Of a stretch of 53,708 nucleotides of DNA, positions 38,966 to 47,447 are shown piece by piece. Where the stretch lies: assembly GCA_020026055.1 (NCBI GenBank), contig JAHHRA010000013.1, forward strand, positions 1 to 53,708, in the 5' to 3' direction. A program made the translations under genes and the position numbers. Within the stretch, counting starts at the first letter, position 1; each line of letters opens with the position of its first letter. Under the pieces are notes generated by a model. It saw only the letters and a program-made list of their open reading frames with translations, had not been told where the DNA came from and ran no database searches. The stretch is from Actinobacillus sp. (lineage in GTDB: Bacteria; Pseudomonadota; Gammaproteobacteria; Enterobacterales; Pasteurellaceae).

Positions 38966-39279
38966 ACGAATATCCTATAACATATTTTAAATTTCTCAGA
39001 ATGTTTATTTCTATTAAAGCTATTTTAGCCATTAGATATTTACTAATAAATAAATTTGTAAATAGATAATAGTTCTAAAAAGGTTAATGTTTTGATAGTG
39101 TGATTGACGTTTATAAAATGTACCATTTTACTAGATTCTTTTTATCAAAATATATACTTTCTATTATAAATCAAAACTTAATCAAAAAAAATTTCTTTAA
39201 TAAATATTCATTGTATCGTATTGTAACTTAAAGGATTTCAAGTAAACTTATTTACCACGAAATATTGAGGAGTAAATTT
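38966..39279. other. Divergent promoter gap in the element
   Basis: About 314 bp of very AT-rich sequence between the DUF262 gene and two small rightward genes. It must hold both promoters, but no convincing boxes or repeats stand out. Confidence 0.4.
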
Positions 39280-39387
39280 ATGATTGAAGATGATGGGCTT
39301 AGTCAAATAGAGGGGGAGTGTAAGAAACTGTTATCTAATGCAATAGATACAATAACGTTTCTTGAAGAGTTAATACCATCTATATGA
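39280..39387 (+). CDS. Small hypothetical protein, 35 residues
   Basis: A short frame with a strong ribosome binding site (GAGGAG at 39267-39272, seven bases before ATG 39280). The product begins MIEDDGLSQIEGE and is acidic. Its stop lies 6 bp before the next small gene, which has its own GAGGTG, so the two look like an operon. No family is recognised. Confidence 0.5.
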   Translation: MIEDDGLSQIEGECKKLLSNAIDTITFLEELIPSI

Positions 39388-39393
39388 GGTGAT

Positions 39394-39621
39394 ATGAATA
39401 CCTCTTTAAAAGAAGCAATAACATTAGGTAAAAATTTGAATGAAGAAAATGAAGTAACATTTCTTATAAAGTATAGTGAATATGCTAGCCACTATAAAGC
39501 ACTTGAATTAGCTAGAAGTCTATATTCCCGATTAAGTGGTGAGAGTTTTGAGGCTTTTCCAATGCTTACTCTTACAGAATTAATCGAGAATATTAAACAA
39601 GAACAAGGTGGAACTAATTAG
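39394..39621 (+). CDS. Small hypothetical protein, 75 residues
   Basis: The product is mostly helical in character, with YASHYKALELARSLYSRL in the middle, and has no signal peptide or membrane helix. GAGGTG precedes ATG 39394. It forms a pair with the 35-residue gene just upstream and ends 4 bp before the converging primase remnant. It could be a regulatory or accessory partner of the divergent DUF262 gene, but nothing in the sequence proves that. Unrecognised. Confidence 0.6.
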   Translation: MNTSLKEAITLGKNLNEENEVTFLIKYSEYASHYKALELARSLYSRLSGESFEAFPMLTLTELIENIKQEQGGTN

Positions 39622-39625
39622 GGTT

Positions 39626-40492
39626 TTACTTAACAAAAAGTACCTTAAATTCTTCAATATCCTTAAAGTGTACATTGGTTTGAAAGCCTTGTTTCCGCTT
39701 GGTTCTTTTATATTCAAATGTACACTTATTCTGCCTAAATCCTTGTTCCATAGCTTTGGCAAAAAGAGGTAGTGTAACTTTATAGGACAAGTTATTTGCT
39801 TTCAAGAAAGCTAAATAAGCTGAATAAAGGACATTTTTCCAATTTTTACTATTGGCATTTCCGACAAAAAGCCCATTTGTATCTTCAGTTGTTTTGAAAT
39901 GACTACAAAACTCTACAATGGGATCTGAAAGTTGGTTAATTTTTAAGGATTCACTACTTTTTTTGTGGTCTAGTAAAATTTCTCTAGCCATTAATGGATT
40001 ATCTGAAAATTTTGATAATAATTGCTGGATTATACTTGGAATTTCAGTTTTAATTTTTTGATAGAGCTGTAAATCTCGTTCGCTATCAGGGACTACACGA
40101 GAAAGATGAATAATAATTCTTCTACGTTCTATACCACCACTTCGATCAATAAATTTAGTAGGTTCATTATTGACTATAACCACAACAGCTTTACAAGTAA
40201 TGCTAATAGGGTCTTTATATTTAGGTTCTACTCTAATTAAATCTCCTCCAGTAATTGCTTTCAGACCAGAACCTATCATCTTATAGCTAGGTTGATCAGG
40301 GCAAATGATGAGTAATTTATCTTTAATAGGATAACGTTCCTTTGGGTTATCAAGATTATTTAAATTTAGAGAAATAACATTATCTAGCCCTATTGTTTCC
40401 ATACAAATATTAGTAAGAATTGATTTTCCTGTTGCACCGTTTCCTGTTATTTCGACAAATAATTGCCAGTCATAACGATTGCTTAAAACCAT
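39626..40492 (-). pseudogene. Primase/helicase, C-terminal part after frameshift
   Basis: This 288-residue frame is the superfamily 3 helicase end of a P4-type phage/plasmid primase. Walker A is GNGATGKS near 17-24, Walker B-like LLIICPDQP near 60-68, sensor VVVIVNNEPT near 103-112, and RRRIIIHL follows. It continues the protein encoded just upstream (40552-41352), but in another frame: the natural join has lost one A in an A7 run (complement of 40516-40522). Its first ATG is internal and has no ribosome binding site. The full protein would load and unwind DNA for autonomous replication of the excised element. Confidence 0.8.
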
Positions 40493-40551
40493 ATACAGTA
40501 AAGCTAATAAAACGTTTTTTTCTTTTCGCTATTATTACTAACGAAATTAAG

Positions 40552-41352
40552 TCATTCATCAAAATTAGGTGTCTGTTTTTGGGTGTTTTTATAATGAAAG
40601 GGAATAATAGACAAGAGCCAATGATTAGGGCTATGTTCCGATATTTCTCCATTTGAACGATCAATTACGGCATCTAAAAATCCCATTAATTCAGGATTCG
40701 CATTTTGCATTAAAGGTACATCATAATGCAATAACGCTACATAATTATCAAGTTGTTTTTTTGTGTACTTAGTGTTAATACTCTTGAGAAATTTAATGAG
40801 ATTAGTAGTTAATAGATAATCATCAATAGGCTTCCAGATATCTTTCTCATAATAATAAAATTGTTTTGTTTCTTTATTATAAGCATAGCTTTCTTCACAG
40901 TATTCAAGAAAATGTTTTGGTACGTCAGCTTCATTAAGTTGTATAGTAGTATCTAGTTCAGCGAATGTAATGGCTTGATTATTCCGAATACGCTCAAGAT
41001 AATTAGTTAAATTTTCTTTGAGTGAAAGGGTATTATCAAATAATGCTAATGTTGATACTCTTGATAACTTTGCAATACTTTGGCAAATTAATGAAATATG
41101 AGTATCGCTTAATTCTCCAAGTTGAATAATTCTAGCAGATCGCTTTTCTTTTCTCACAATCTGCAAATTGGGTAATTTTTCTAATTGTTCATCCCCTAAT
41201 ATAACGAACTTATTATCATTTTTTAATGATAACCAACTAATAATCGTGTCATGGTAGCCTCTATCCCATGCTAGAGTTCCCGCTAAGATAATCGTTTCAT
41301 CAAAAGGAGCTTTAGATTGATATGAGTAGTAGGGGGCTTTTTGAATATTCAT
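40552..41352 (-). pseudogene. Primase/helicase, N-terminal part ending at an in-frame TGA
   Basis: The 266-residue product begins MNIQKAPYYSYQ at ATG 41352, overlapping the alpA end. It ends with the P4-primase stretch NGEISEHSPNHWLLSIIPFHY, which in intact proteins runs directly into the helicase domain. The frame stops at TGA (complement of 40552-40554), where related proteins have Trp (PNFDEW), and the downstream helicase part is in the -1 frame. Two separate lesions are needed to explain this, so the gene is almost certainly inactive. Confidence 0.8.
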
Positions 41353-41353
41353 A

Positions 41354-41557
41354 TTAGCCCCTTTCTGATTTTTTGGTTTCAATCCAAGCAAGGATTTCAT
41401 TAAGAGAGTAGCGTACAGCATTTTCTCCTATCTTAATTGATTTGGGAAAATTGCCAGCTTTTGATAGTCGCCAAATTGATGTACTCGATAATCCTGTAAG
41501 TTTAGATACTTCTGATTTACGAATAAATCGATCTGTTGGTTGTATTATTTGTTTCAT
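41354..41557 (-). CDS. AlpA-family excisionase/regulator
   Basis: The 67-residue protein is a MerR-like winged helix of the AlpA family: RFIRKSEVSKLTGLSSTSIW at 10-29, then FPKSIKIGENAVRYSLNEILAWI. AlpA proteins of P4-like elements regulate integrase expression and help excision. AGGAG lies just upstream of ATG 41557. It abuts the primase gene (start 41352), so alpA and primase were co-transcribed. Confidence 0.9.
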   Translation of the reverse strand: MKQIIQPTDRFIRKSEVSKLTGLSSTSIWRLSKAGNFPKSIKIGENAVRYSLNEILAWIETKKSERG

Positions 41558-41675
41558 AGAATCTCCTGTTAGTGACTGAATAAAATTGTAACTGCAAGAA
41601 ATCCTAGAAAAATTTATGTAAAATATCTTTTCAAAAGCTAAATTTTAACTTTTGAAAAATATAATCCATTGATAT

Positions 41676-42173
41676 TTATATTTTATTTTTCAATACGTCA
41701 TTTGACATAGCAAACCATTTATTAATGGTAGTTTTTCCGATCTGAATTTCATCTCTTAAATTTTCAGATATAAATATACTAATAGCATCTCTGGTGATAC
41801 CTTCTTTTTCTGTAAACTTTAATATTCCATTGATAACTTTTAGTAACTTTTTGGGAGATGGCAAATTTTTAAATTCATATTCAAGATTTTTTTTATACAT
41901 TTTTAGAAGGACATCGATCATATATCTAAAACTCCAAGGAATGGTAAATAATAGAATATAAATGATTAAATGTTCTTCAATAGATATATGTGAAGCATAC
42001 CAATATATACAGAATGAAGAAGATATAACATAATATAACATCGCTAGTAATAAGCCTAGCTTTCCCCAGTTTGAAAAATCATCACAATCCAATAATGAAA
42101 TTGGCTTTAATGAAGCTTGAGCATGTAATTGAGTGATTAATTTTGTGCTAGTATTAAGATATGGAACTGTCAT
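41676..42173 (-). CDS. Hypothetical membrane protein with two helices
   Basis: The 165-residue product has two strongly hydrophobic stretches (about 38-60 and 67-83) and a mostly helical, lysine-rich C-terminal half. AGGAG precedes ATG 42173. It lies upstream of alpA in the same direction, and its own upstream region holds two palindromes. Small membrane proteins in such elements sometimes act in exclusion or abortive defence, but no family is recognised. Confidence 0.6.
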   Translation of the reverse strand: MTVPYLNTSTKLITQLHAQASLKPISLLDCDDFSNWGKLGLLLAMLYYVISSSFCIYWYASHISIEEHLIIYILLFTIPWSFRYMIDVLLKMYKKNLEYEFKNLPSPKKLLKVINGILKFTEKEGITRDAISIFISENLRDEIQIGKTTINKWFAMSNDVLKNKI

Positions 42174-42529
42174 ATAAAACTCCTAGTTTTTTAAATTAAT
42201 GGATAAAGGGGCAAGTACACACGGCGATATCGCTGTGGACTTGTAAGGGAATTCCCTTAACCATTTTATTTAAATATCAATAGAATGATATCTATTGTTT
42301 TCTAGTACGATAGTTATAAATAATGTCATAAAAACACTATGAAATCATATGATTCTATAAGAGAATACGTGATATTATTGTAATTGTTCTAGCTCATAAA
42401 GTTAGTAAACTTTTAAAATTTAAACAATCAGATTTAGATGAATAGCTAAAAAGTGGAAAGAGTGCAATTAACACTAAGAGAAAATAATAAGAACAGATTA
42501 GTAAGATATAATAGATTTTAGGGGAGATT
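42174..42529. other. Divergent gap with two strong palindromes
   Basis: Within 40 bp there are two near-perfect palindromes: CACGGCGATATCGCTGTG (42220-42237, one G-T step) and TAAGGGAATTCCCTTA (42244-42259, exact). They lie upstream of the two-helix membrane protein gene and face the methyltransferase gene. They could be operators for divergent promoters or part of the element's replication origin near the primase. The rest of the 356-bp gap is AT-rich and gene-free. Confidence 0.5.
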
Positions 42530-43846
42530 ATGAATCAACAGTTAAGCTTTTTTGATGCTAAGTTGATAAAGGATGAAGTTAAAGATACGATTAATTCAGA
42601 TTCGATAAGAAAGAAGAAAGTATTATCTCTATTTAGTGGATGTGGAGGTATGGATATAGGATTTGAAGGTGGTTTTAAGTGTTTTAAAAGATCAATCAAT
42701 GCAGATATCCATCCTCACTGGATAGATAATGATGAAGGACAATGGGTAAGAGTTATCGAAACTGGTTTTACAACAGTATTTGCAAATGATATTAGACCTG
42801 ATGCAAAGGCTGCTTGGACTGCTTATTTTGGAAAAAAGTATAAGGAAGTAAACGATATTTATCACTTAGATAGTATTGTGAATTTAGTGAAAGCAACAAA
42901 AGCCGGGCAAAGTGTATTTCCTGAGGAAATCGATATAGTAACAGGTGGATTCCCTTGCCAGGATTTTTCTGTAGCAGGAAAAAGAAGGGGATTTAATTCT
43001 GAAAAGAAACATGATGGTAATAATCTTGAAGTAGGTGAGCCTACCATAGAAAATCGTGGTCAGTTATATATGTGGATGCGTGAAGTGATAAGTATAACTA
43101 AACCCTCTGTATTTATTGCAGAGAATGTTAAAGGATTGACTACTCTTGAAGATGTCAAAGAGATTATTGAACATGATTTTGCAGACGCTGCTGATGGAGG
43201 GTATATCGTTATTCCTGCAAGAGTATTGCACGCAGCAAATTATGGGGTACCACAATCTCGTGAGCGTGTCATTTTCTATGGTTTTAAGAGACAAGCTCTG
43301 AATAAGAAAGCAATTGAAGCTCTGTTGGATATTGAAAACCATCCAGATTATGATCCTTATCCTGTGCCAACACATAATTATTCAGTAGCAGGGGATAGAT
43401 TATATTCATTTGTGAAGAGTATCGAAGTACTAAAGGATTTACCAGAACCTGAGGATGCTAAGGATCCAGCACAAACAAAATATTCTAAGGCGAAGTACTT
43501 ACCTCATGGACAAGGTAATGTCGAAATAAAAATTAATTCTATTTCCCCAACGATTAGAGCAGAACATCATGGTAATATTGAATTTAGGAGATTGAGTGCA
43601 GAAAATGGTGGCAAACACGAAGATGAACTAAATAGAGGATTACAACAAAGGCGACTCACTATCAGAGAATGTGCTCGTTTACAGACATTTCCAGATGATT
43701 ATCCATTTATATTACCTAAAATGAATGGGAATGTTGCTTTGAGCGCAAGTCATGCATATAAGATTATTGGAAATGCTGTTCCTTGTGTATTAGCTTATAA
43801 CATAGCACAGAGATTAGCTGAGAATTGGAGTAAGTATTTTGAATAA
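42530..43846 (+). CDS. DNA (cytosine-5) methyltransferase
   Basis: The 438-residue enzyme has the C5-methyltransferase motifs in order: I (LSLFSGCGGMDIGFEGG), IV with the catalytic Cys (TGGFPCQDFSVAG), VI (ENVKGL), VIII (QSRERVIFYG), and X (GNAVPCVLAYNIAQ). The target-recognition region lies between VIII and IX (LSAENGGKHEDELNRG... then RRLTIRECARLQTFPDDY). AGGGGAG lies before ATG 42530. It protects DNA against the restriction enzyme encoded convergently downstream. The recognition sequence cannot be read from the protein. Confidence 0.95.
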   Translation: MNQQLSFFDAKLIKDEVKDTINSDSIRKKKVLSLFSGCGGMDIGFEGGFKCFKRSINADIHPHWIDNDEGQWVRVIETGFTTVFANDIRPDAKAAWTAYFGKKYKEVNDIYHLDSIVNLVKATKAGQSVFPEEIDIVTGGFPCQDFSVAGKRRGFNSEKKHDGNNLEVGEPTIENRGQLYMWMREVISITKPSVFIAENVKGLTTLEDVKEIIEHDFADAADGGYIVIPARVLHAANYGVPQSRERVIFYGFKRQALNKKAIEALLDIENHPDYDPYPVPTHNYSVAGDRLYSFVKSIEVLKDLPEPEDAKDPAQTKYSKAKYLPHGQGNVEIKINSISPTIRAEHHGNIEFRRLSAENGGKHEDELNRGLQQRRLTIRECARLQTFPDDYPFILPKMNGNVALSASHAYKIIGNAVPCVLAYNIAQRLAENWSKYFE

Positions 43847-44015
43847 AGCTACCGATAGATAAGTTGGAGCTTATCTCACATTTTGTGTAAACCCTCATTT
43901 CATTTAAAAGTGATCGCTTAGCCGATCACCAAATTCAATTATAAACGGTTTAAGGTTATTCACTAATTAGGGATAGGCTCTCTTAGATTGTTAAATATGA
44001 CAATACTATTTGTAC
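43847..44015. other. Hairpins between convergent methylase and nuclease genes
   Basis: Two inverted repeats fill this gap: ATAAG...CTTAT (about 43858-43873) and the perfect GTGATCG (43910-43916) / CGATCAC (43923-43929). They may form a bidirectional terminator, though no long T-run follows. Confidence 0.4.
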
Positions 44016-45152
44016 TTATAAAGAGTTGTAAATTACTAAGAGATCTCCACCACGTTCATAGTACATTTTTGCTTCAGGGGTTCCATTAAACTGACCATGG
44101 CTAAATCTACATTCATTGCGTAATGTTAATGTTTTTCCTGTGGTTTTGTTCTTTATAGTGGTAAGAATATTTGCTTGCGTATTAGGTACAGAGCTAATGA
44201 TTGATTCTATTACTATATCCTTACCAAAACTATTCATAGCAGGAACCTGATAGATAGAAACTTCATTATTAGTAACCTTAGCATAATAGTATTCAGTTTT
44301 GTGTATTCTTAAGAAACGGAGTAATCCGGCATAATAACTTAAGTTAGAGTTCAGTTCTTCTGCTAATGCTTTTGAGGCTGCAATTGCACATGCTTTTTTA
44401 GCATTATTATAACAATCATTTTTATCCAAAATTTGTTTTATAAATTTTGAAAAAACGTTCTCTCGTATAAAGCTGTTTGTATTATTTTCATATTCGATAA
44501 TTCCGCAATTGATTGGCAATATACGGGAGTAAAGAATATCATTTTTGTATGTTTCAAGACGTACTTCATTTGAGGATTTAGATAAAGTAATTTTTGAAGG
44601 TTTTGTAGGATGATCAAATATCCAAGCGTTAGAGTTAACAGACAGGTACTTAATCATTTCTTCCCAACTTATTCTAAACCAATTATCATATTCATTGGGT
44701 GCATAATCCTTGAATATATGGCGTCTAATATATGTTGATCCTGTATAGCAGTTTAGTAATTTATACAATCCCATATTTTCTAGTATAAAGCTCTCTTCTT
44801 TAAGTGAGAAACCATAGTTTCCAATGGTAATATCAACAGGATCATCTTTTTGTGTATCATTTCCAAGCCAACGAATAGAATCAGACGTTTTGATCTTGAA
44901 ATGAGAGTGATTATAAATTGTCCGACCTAATTGAATACCATTGTCTATAATTTGTGTTAATTCACCAGTAAATAATGGAACTTCTGTAAGATTATTTATA
45001 CTAGAAAGATCGCTAGAAATTACCCTCTTTGCATATCTAAGAAAAGATATTGGGCTATAGAGCTCCTCGTTGTCAAAGTTAATTCCCTGCTTTAATAAGC
45101 CAATAGTTGTTGCCACGCTAAGCTCTCGTAAATGTGTTTTTATGTCTGCCAT
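44016..45152 (-). CDS. Probable type II restriction endonuclease
   Basis: The 378-residue protein is not from a family I can name, but its context makes it a restriction enzyme. It converges with a cytosine methyltransferase gene, and its upstream neighbour is a C-protein gene with a C-box. A PD-(D/E)xK-like stretch, DDPVDITIGNYGFSLKEES (103-121, Asp107 and Lys118 as candidates), may be the active site. AAGGTGAGG precedes ATG 45152. A 190-bp gap with a GGTGTT-type hairpin separates it from the C gene. Recognition sequence unknown. Confidence 0.65.
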   Translation of the reverse strand: MADIKTHLRELSVATTIGLLKQGINFDNEELYSPISFLRYAKRVISSDLSSINNLTEVPLFTGELTQIIDNGIQLGRTIYNHSHFKIKTSDSIRWLGNDTQKDDPVDITIGNYGFSLKEESFILENMGLYKLLNCYTGSTYIRRHIFKDYAPNEYDNWFRISWEEMIKYLSVNSNAWIFDHPTKPSKITLSKSSNEVRLETYKNDILYSRILPINCGIIEYENNTNSFIRENVFSKFIKQILDKNDCYNNAKKACAIAASKALAEELNSNLSYYAGLLRFLRIHKTEYYYAKVTNNEVSIYQVPAMNSFGKDIVIESIISSVPNTQANILTTIKNKTTGKTLTLRNECRFSHGQFNGTPEAKMYYERGGDLLVIYNSL

Positions 45153-45342
45153 CTTATTGCCTCACCTTGTTAACCAAGATCTCATACTTTATCTCAATAC
45201 GAAGTATAGGGGATATAGTGGATTGATAGATTACTTAGTTGATTTAGATTTCAAATCACTCCTATAACACCTTGATATCAAAAAATATGGTGTTACTTTG
45301 GCGGAGATTTTTATTATTACGGTATTATTGAGTCAGAATTTT

Positions 45343-45564
45343 TTATTTGTACGATTCTGCATAAGCGAGGAGTTCAGACACACTCTTATTTAAACCAGTT
45401 GCTATTTTTTCAATATTCATAAGAGAAATATTTCTTTTTCCAGCTTCTACAGACGCAAGATAAGTACGATCAATACCAATAGATAAAGCAAATTTTTCTT
45501 GGCTCAACCCAGTTTGGTTACGCAGCTCTTTTATTGCTATGCCTAAATTCATCTGTAAATTCAT
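45343..45564 (-). CDS. C-protein (XRE-type controller of restriction-modification)
   Basis: The 73-residue protein is a single lambda-repressor-type HTH: LRNQTGLSQEKFALSIGIDR then YLASVEAGKRNISLMNIEKI, closely resembling PvuII-type controllers. Such proteins first activate and then repress their own promoter and drive the restriction gene after methylation has built up. ATG 45564 is chosen because GAGGA lies five bases upstream; the frame is open to a GTG at 45597. The C-box operator lies 34 bp upstream of this start. Confidence 0.85.
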   Translation of the reverse strand: MNLQMNLGIAIKELRNQTGLSQEKFALSIGIDRTYLASVEAGKRNISLMNIEKIATGLNKSVSELLAYAESYK

Positions 45565-45597
45565 ATAATCCTCATTTTTATTAAATGATAAAATCAC

Positions 45598-45628
45598 GTG
45601 ACTTATAAGACAACGGACTATAAGTCAC
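45598..45628 (-). promoter_or_regulatory. C-box operator of the restriction-modification set
   Basis: On the minus strand GTGACTTATAGTC is followed by CGTT and GTCTTATAAGTCAC. This is two copies of the GACTTATAGTC-type half site seen at C-protein operators, with perfect outer arms GTGACTTATA/TATAAGTCAC. It sits just upstream of the C gene. This is strong support that the neighbouring genes are a controlled restriction-modification system. Confidence 0.8.
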
Positions 45629-45710
45629 ATTATTGAATAATGGGTAGGTATAAGAAAAAATAGGTATGGATAATAGGAATCTTGGCTTATAGGAAATTAT
45701 GATATAGGCT

Positions 45711-46103
45711 CTATATGGTATTTAATAAATTTACTGATATCATTATTGAGTAACCTTTAGGGTTGTTTTTCGTGGTTATTTGATAGATATTTCCTAGATT
45801 ACCACTTTCAGAGAAATCTATATTATTATCCCTAGCTTTGTATTGATAGGGAATCTTGTATGATGAAAATACTGTAATACGATATTTCTTATTTGTATTT
45901 ATATCTTTGAAGAAACAATTTAAACTATTTTTCTTTCCCCATGTTTTAAACATTAGTTTTAGATTATGTACTCCAATAGGAATATCTCTAGTATAACTTT
46001 CAGGTTCTAGTCCCCAATCTACAGCATCATAATAATCAATAGCTCGAGTATCACCTATATCAATATATTCTTCATTTTCAATGAGTTCTACTAAATTGCT
46101 CAT
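45711..46103 (-). CDS. Hypothetical protein, 130 residues
   Basis: The product is acidic at the start (MSNLVELIENEEYIDIGD) and then basic and beta-like, with no signal peptide or membrane helix. AGGAG precedes ATG 46103. It starts 10 bp after the mobA stop, so it may be transcribed with the mobilization genes, or its product may belong with the restriction set downstream. No family is recognised. Confidence 0.55.
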   Translation of the reverse strand: MSNLVELIENEEYIDIGDTRAIDYYDAVDWGLEPESYTRDIPIGVHNLKLMFKTWGKKNSLNCFFKDINTNKKYRITVFSSYKIPYQYKARDNNIDFSESGNLGNIYQITTKNNPKGYSIMISVNLLNTI

Positions 46104-46112
46104 ACATTTCTC

Positions 46113-47447
46113 CTATATGATGATCTTGAACGCTGGCTTTAGTTTTTGTTGTTCAACAGTTGATTTAATCGTAAGTTCTGATTCTGTAATTCGTTGTTGA
46201 GCTGTATTAATTGTTCGTTTTGATTGCGTAATTCTAAATTCAGTAATCTGAATTGATCGTTTTCGATCAATAATCTGTTTAAGTCGATTTCTAGTTGTGC
46301 TAAATAATCGTTTAATGCATTGCTGAATTCGTTCGGCATGGGCAATTCCTAATCCTTGTAAATCTCTAAAATATAATTTCCATTTTTGCTTTGGAATATT
46401 CTCTCGTTCTCGAATAAGCTTAATTTTGAAAGATCTTTGAGTTGTATTCGGTTGTACATCATTTCGTATTGTTGTAATTTCGCTTGAGTGGAATCTATTT
46501 TGTTGTTTAAATAAGATAGTGTCACTATGAGAACAATCGGTAGAGCTAAGCAAACTATGCTGATAATCAAAAGAGGACGAATTAACAAGCGATTCAATTT
46601 TTCGATATTTTTTCTGATTAAATTTAACTCGTCGTTGAAGTAATTGCTCAAATATTTCTTGTGCTTGTTTAACTCGTTCTCCAGTTCTTGATTGATATAG
46701 TGCTGTTTCTCGTTTAAATTCTTCTGCAAATTTGCCGTCAAATTTTCTATGTTCATATATTGCTCCTGAAAGACGGATATTTTTCTTCAATGCAGAGTGA
46801 CTAATTGAAATGGATTTCTCTGTTGTTCTTTCAATCTTAAAGTCACTTTGTTCTAATAATTTGATAATATCTTCTCTAGATGAAATTTGTTGTTCAGCAA
46901 TACCATTAGCGATAAGGTTTGTTAAATTTTCTTTAATTTGTGACTGTTTCATATCTGAGCTAAATTCAAACTTGCAGAGTTGTTTTTTTCTAGGATCATG
47001 TGGATCACTTAGTTTATAGTGAGCGTTTTGTAACTGAATCCAACTATCAAATAAATTTTTATCACTTTTGTGAAAATATGGTTGATAACGTTTACTAGAA
47101 ATGAGTTCTACATTAGGTATAAAGAAATTAAGTTCCAACCTACCTTTATCACGATGCTCAATCCAACTGATATTAAATTGTTCATTATGAAGTCCAGCAA
47201 AAACCATATTTTCAAATTTTTCCATTAATTCTAATTTAAATTGATGAGGTAAATCATTTTCTTCAAAAGATAAACATCCTACGGTGTATTTATTAGCAAA
47301 AGTTAGACTTTGTGCTAATTCTAAAGAAAGTTCAGGATTACCTTTTAGAATAGTCGCAAGTTCACGATTTCTTTCTTTACCAAGTAAATAGTCAATACTT
47401 GCCTTTGCACTGCCTTTACCTTTATTTTTGAAGATCTTTATCAGCAT
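46113..47447 (-). CDS. mobA: MobA relaxase, ColE1 MbeA type
   Basis: The 444-residue relaxase nicks oriT and pilots the single strand into a recipient. It follows ColE1 MbeA closely: KGKGSAKASIDYLLGKERNR near 10-29, TVGCLSFEENDLP, then WIEHRDKGRLELNFFIPN, the catalytic HEN-type region, and SISISHSALKKNIRLSGAIYE. Its first 26 bp overlap mobC, and mobB and mobD are encoded inside its 3' half in another frame. The C-terminal part is low complexity, as expected of a region constrained by overlapping genes. Confidence 0.9.
   Translation of the reverse strand: MLIKIFKNKGKGSAKASIDYLLGKERNRELATILKGNPELSLELAQSLTFANKYTVGCLSFEENDLPHQFKLELMEKFENMVFAGLHNEQFNISWIEHRDKGRLELNFFIPNVELISSKRYQPYFHKSDKNLFDSWIQLQNAHYKLSDPHDPRKKQLCKFEFSSDMKQSQIKENLTNLIANGIAEQQISSREDIIKLLEQSDFKIERTTEKSISISHSALKKNIRLSGAIYEHRKFDGKFAEEFKRETALYQSRTGERVKQAQEIFEQLLQRRVKFNQKKYRKIESLVNSSSFDYQHSLLSSTDCSHSDTILFKQQNRFHSSEITTIRNDVQPNTTQRSFKIKLIRERENIPKQKWKLYFRDLQGLGIAHAERIQQCIKRLFSTTRNRLKQIIDRKRSIQITEFRITQSKRTINTAQQRITESELTIKSTVEQQKLKPAFKIII
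46139..46339 (-). CDS. mobD: MobD, nested in mobA (MbeD type)
   Basis: This 66-residue coiled coil is rich in Leu, Asn and Gln (for example NRLLIENDQFRLLNLELRNQ) and lies inside mobA in a different frame, directly after mobB. In ColE1, mbeD occupies the same nested position and its product aids mobilization. AGGAA lies upstream of ATG 46339; an in-frame TTG at 46345 is possible. The ribosome binding site and the position both argue that it is a real gene and not a chance open frame. Confidence 0.7.
   Translation of the reverse strand: MPNEFSNALNDYLAQLEIDLNRLLIENDQFRLLNLELRNQNEQLIQLNNELQNQNLRLNQLLNNKN
46349..46756 (-). CDS. mobB: MobB, nested in mobA (MbeB type)
   Basis: The 135-residue protein begins with a charged helix (MNIENLTANLQKNLNEKQHY) and has one transmembrane helix near 57-82 (LLIISIVCLALPIVLIVTL). 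MbeB-type proteins are membrane-linked accessory factors that stabilise the relaxosome. It is encoded within mobA in another frame, as in ColE1. AGGAG lies six bases before ATG 46756, a strong site for a frame nested in another gene. It is followed 10 bp later by mobD. Confidence 0.72.
   Translation of the reverse strand: MNIENLTANLQKNLNEKQHYINQELENELNKHKKYLSNYFNDELNLIRKNIEKLNRLLIRPLLIISIVCLALPIVLIVTLSYLNNKIDSTQAKLQQYEMMYNRIQLKDLSKLSLFENERIFQSKNGNYILEIYKD

Noticed and set aside
40506..40560. Programmed -1 frameshift at the A7 run in the primase
   Set aside because: The A-rich run could slip, but an in-frame TGA lies before it, so slippage alone would not restore the protein. Decay is the simpler reading.
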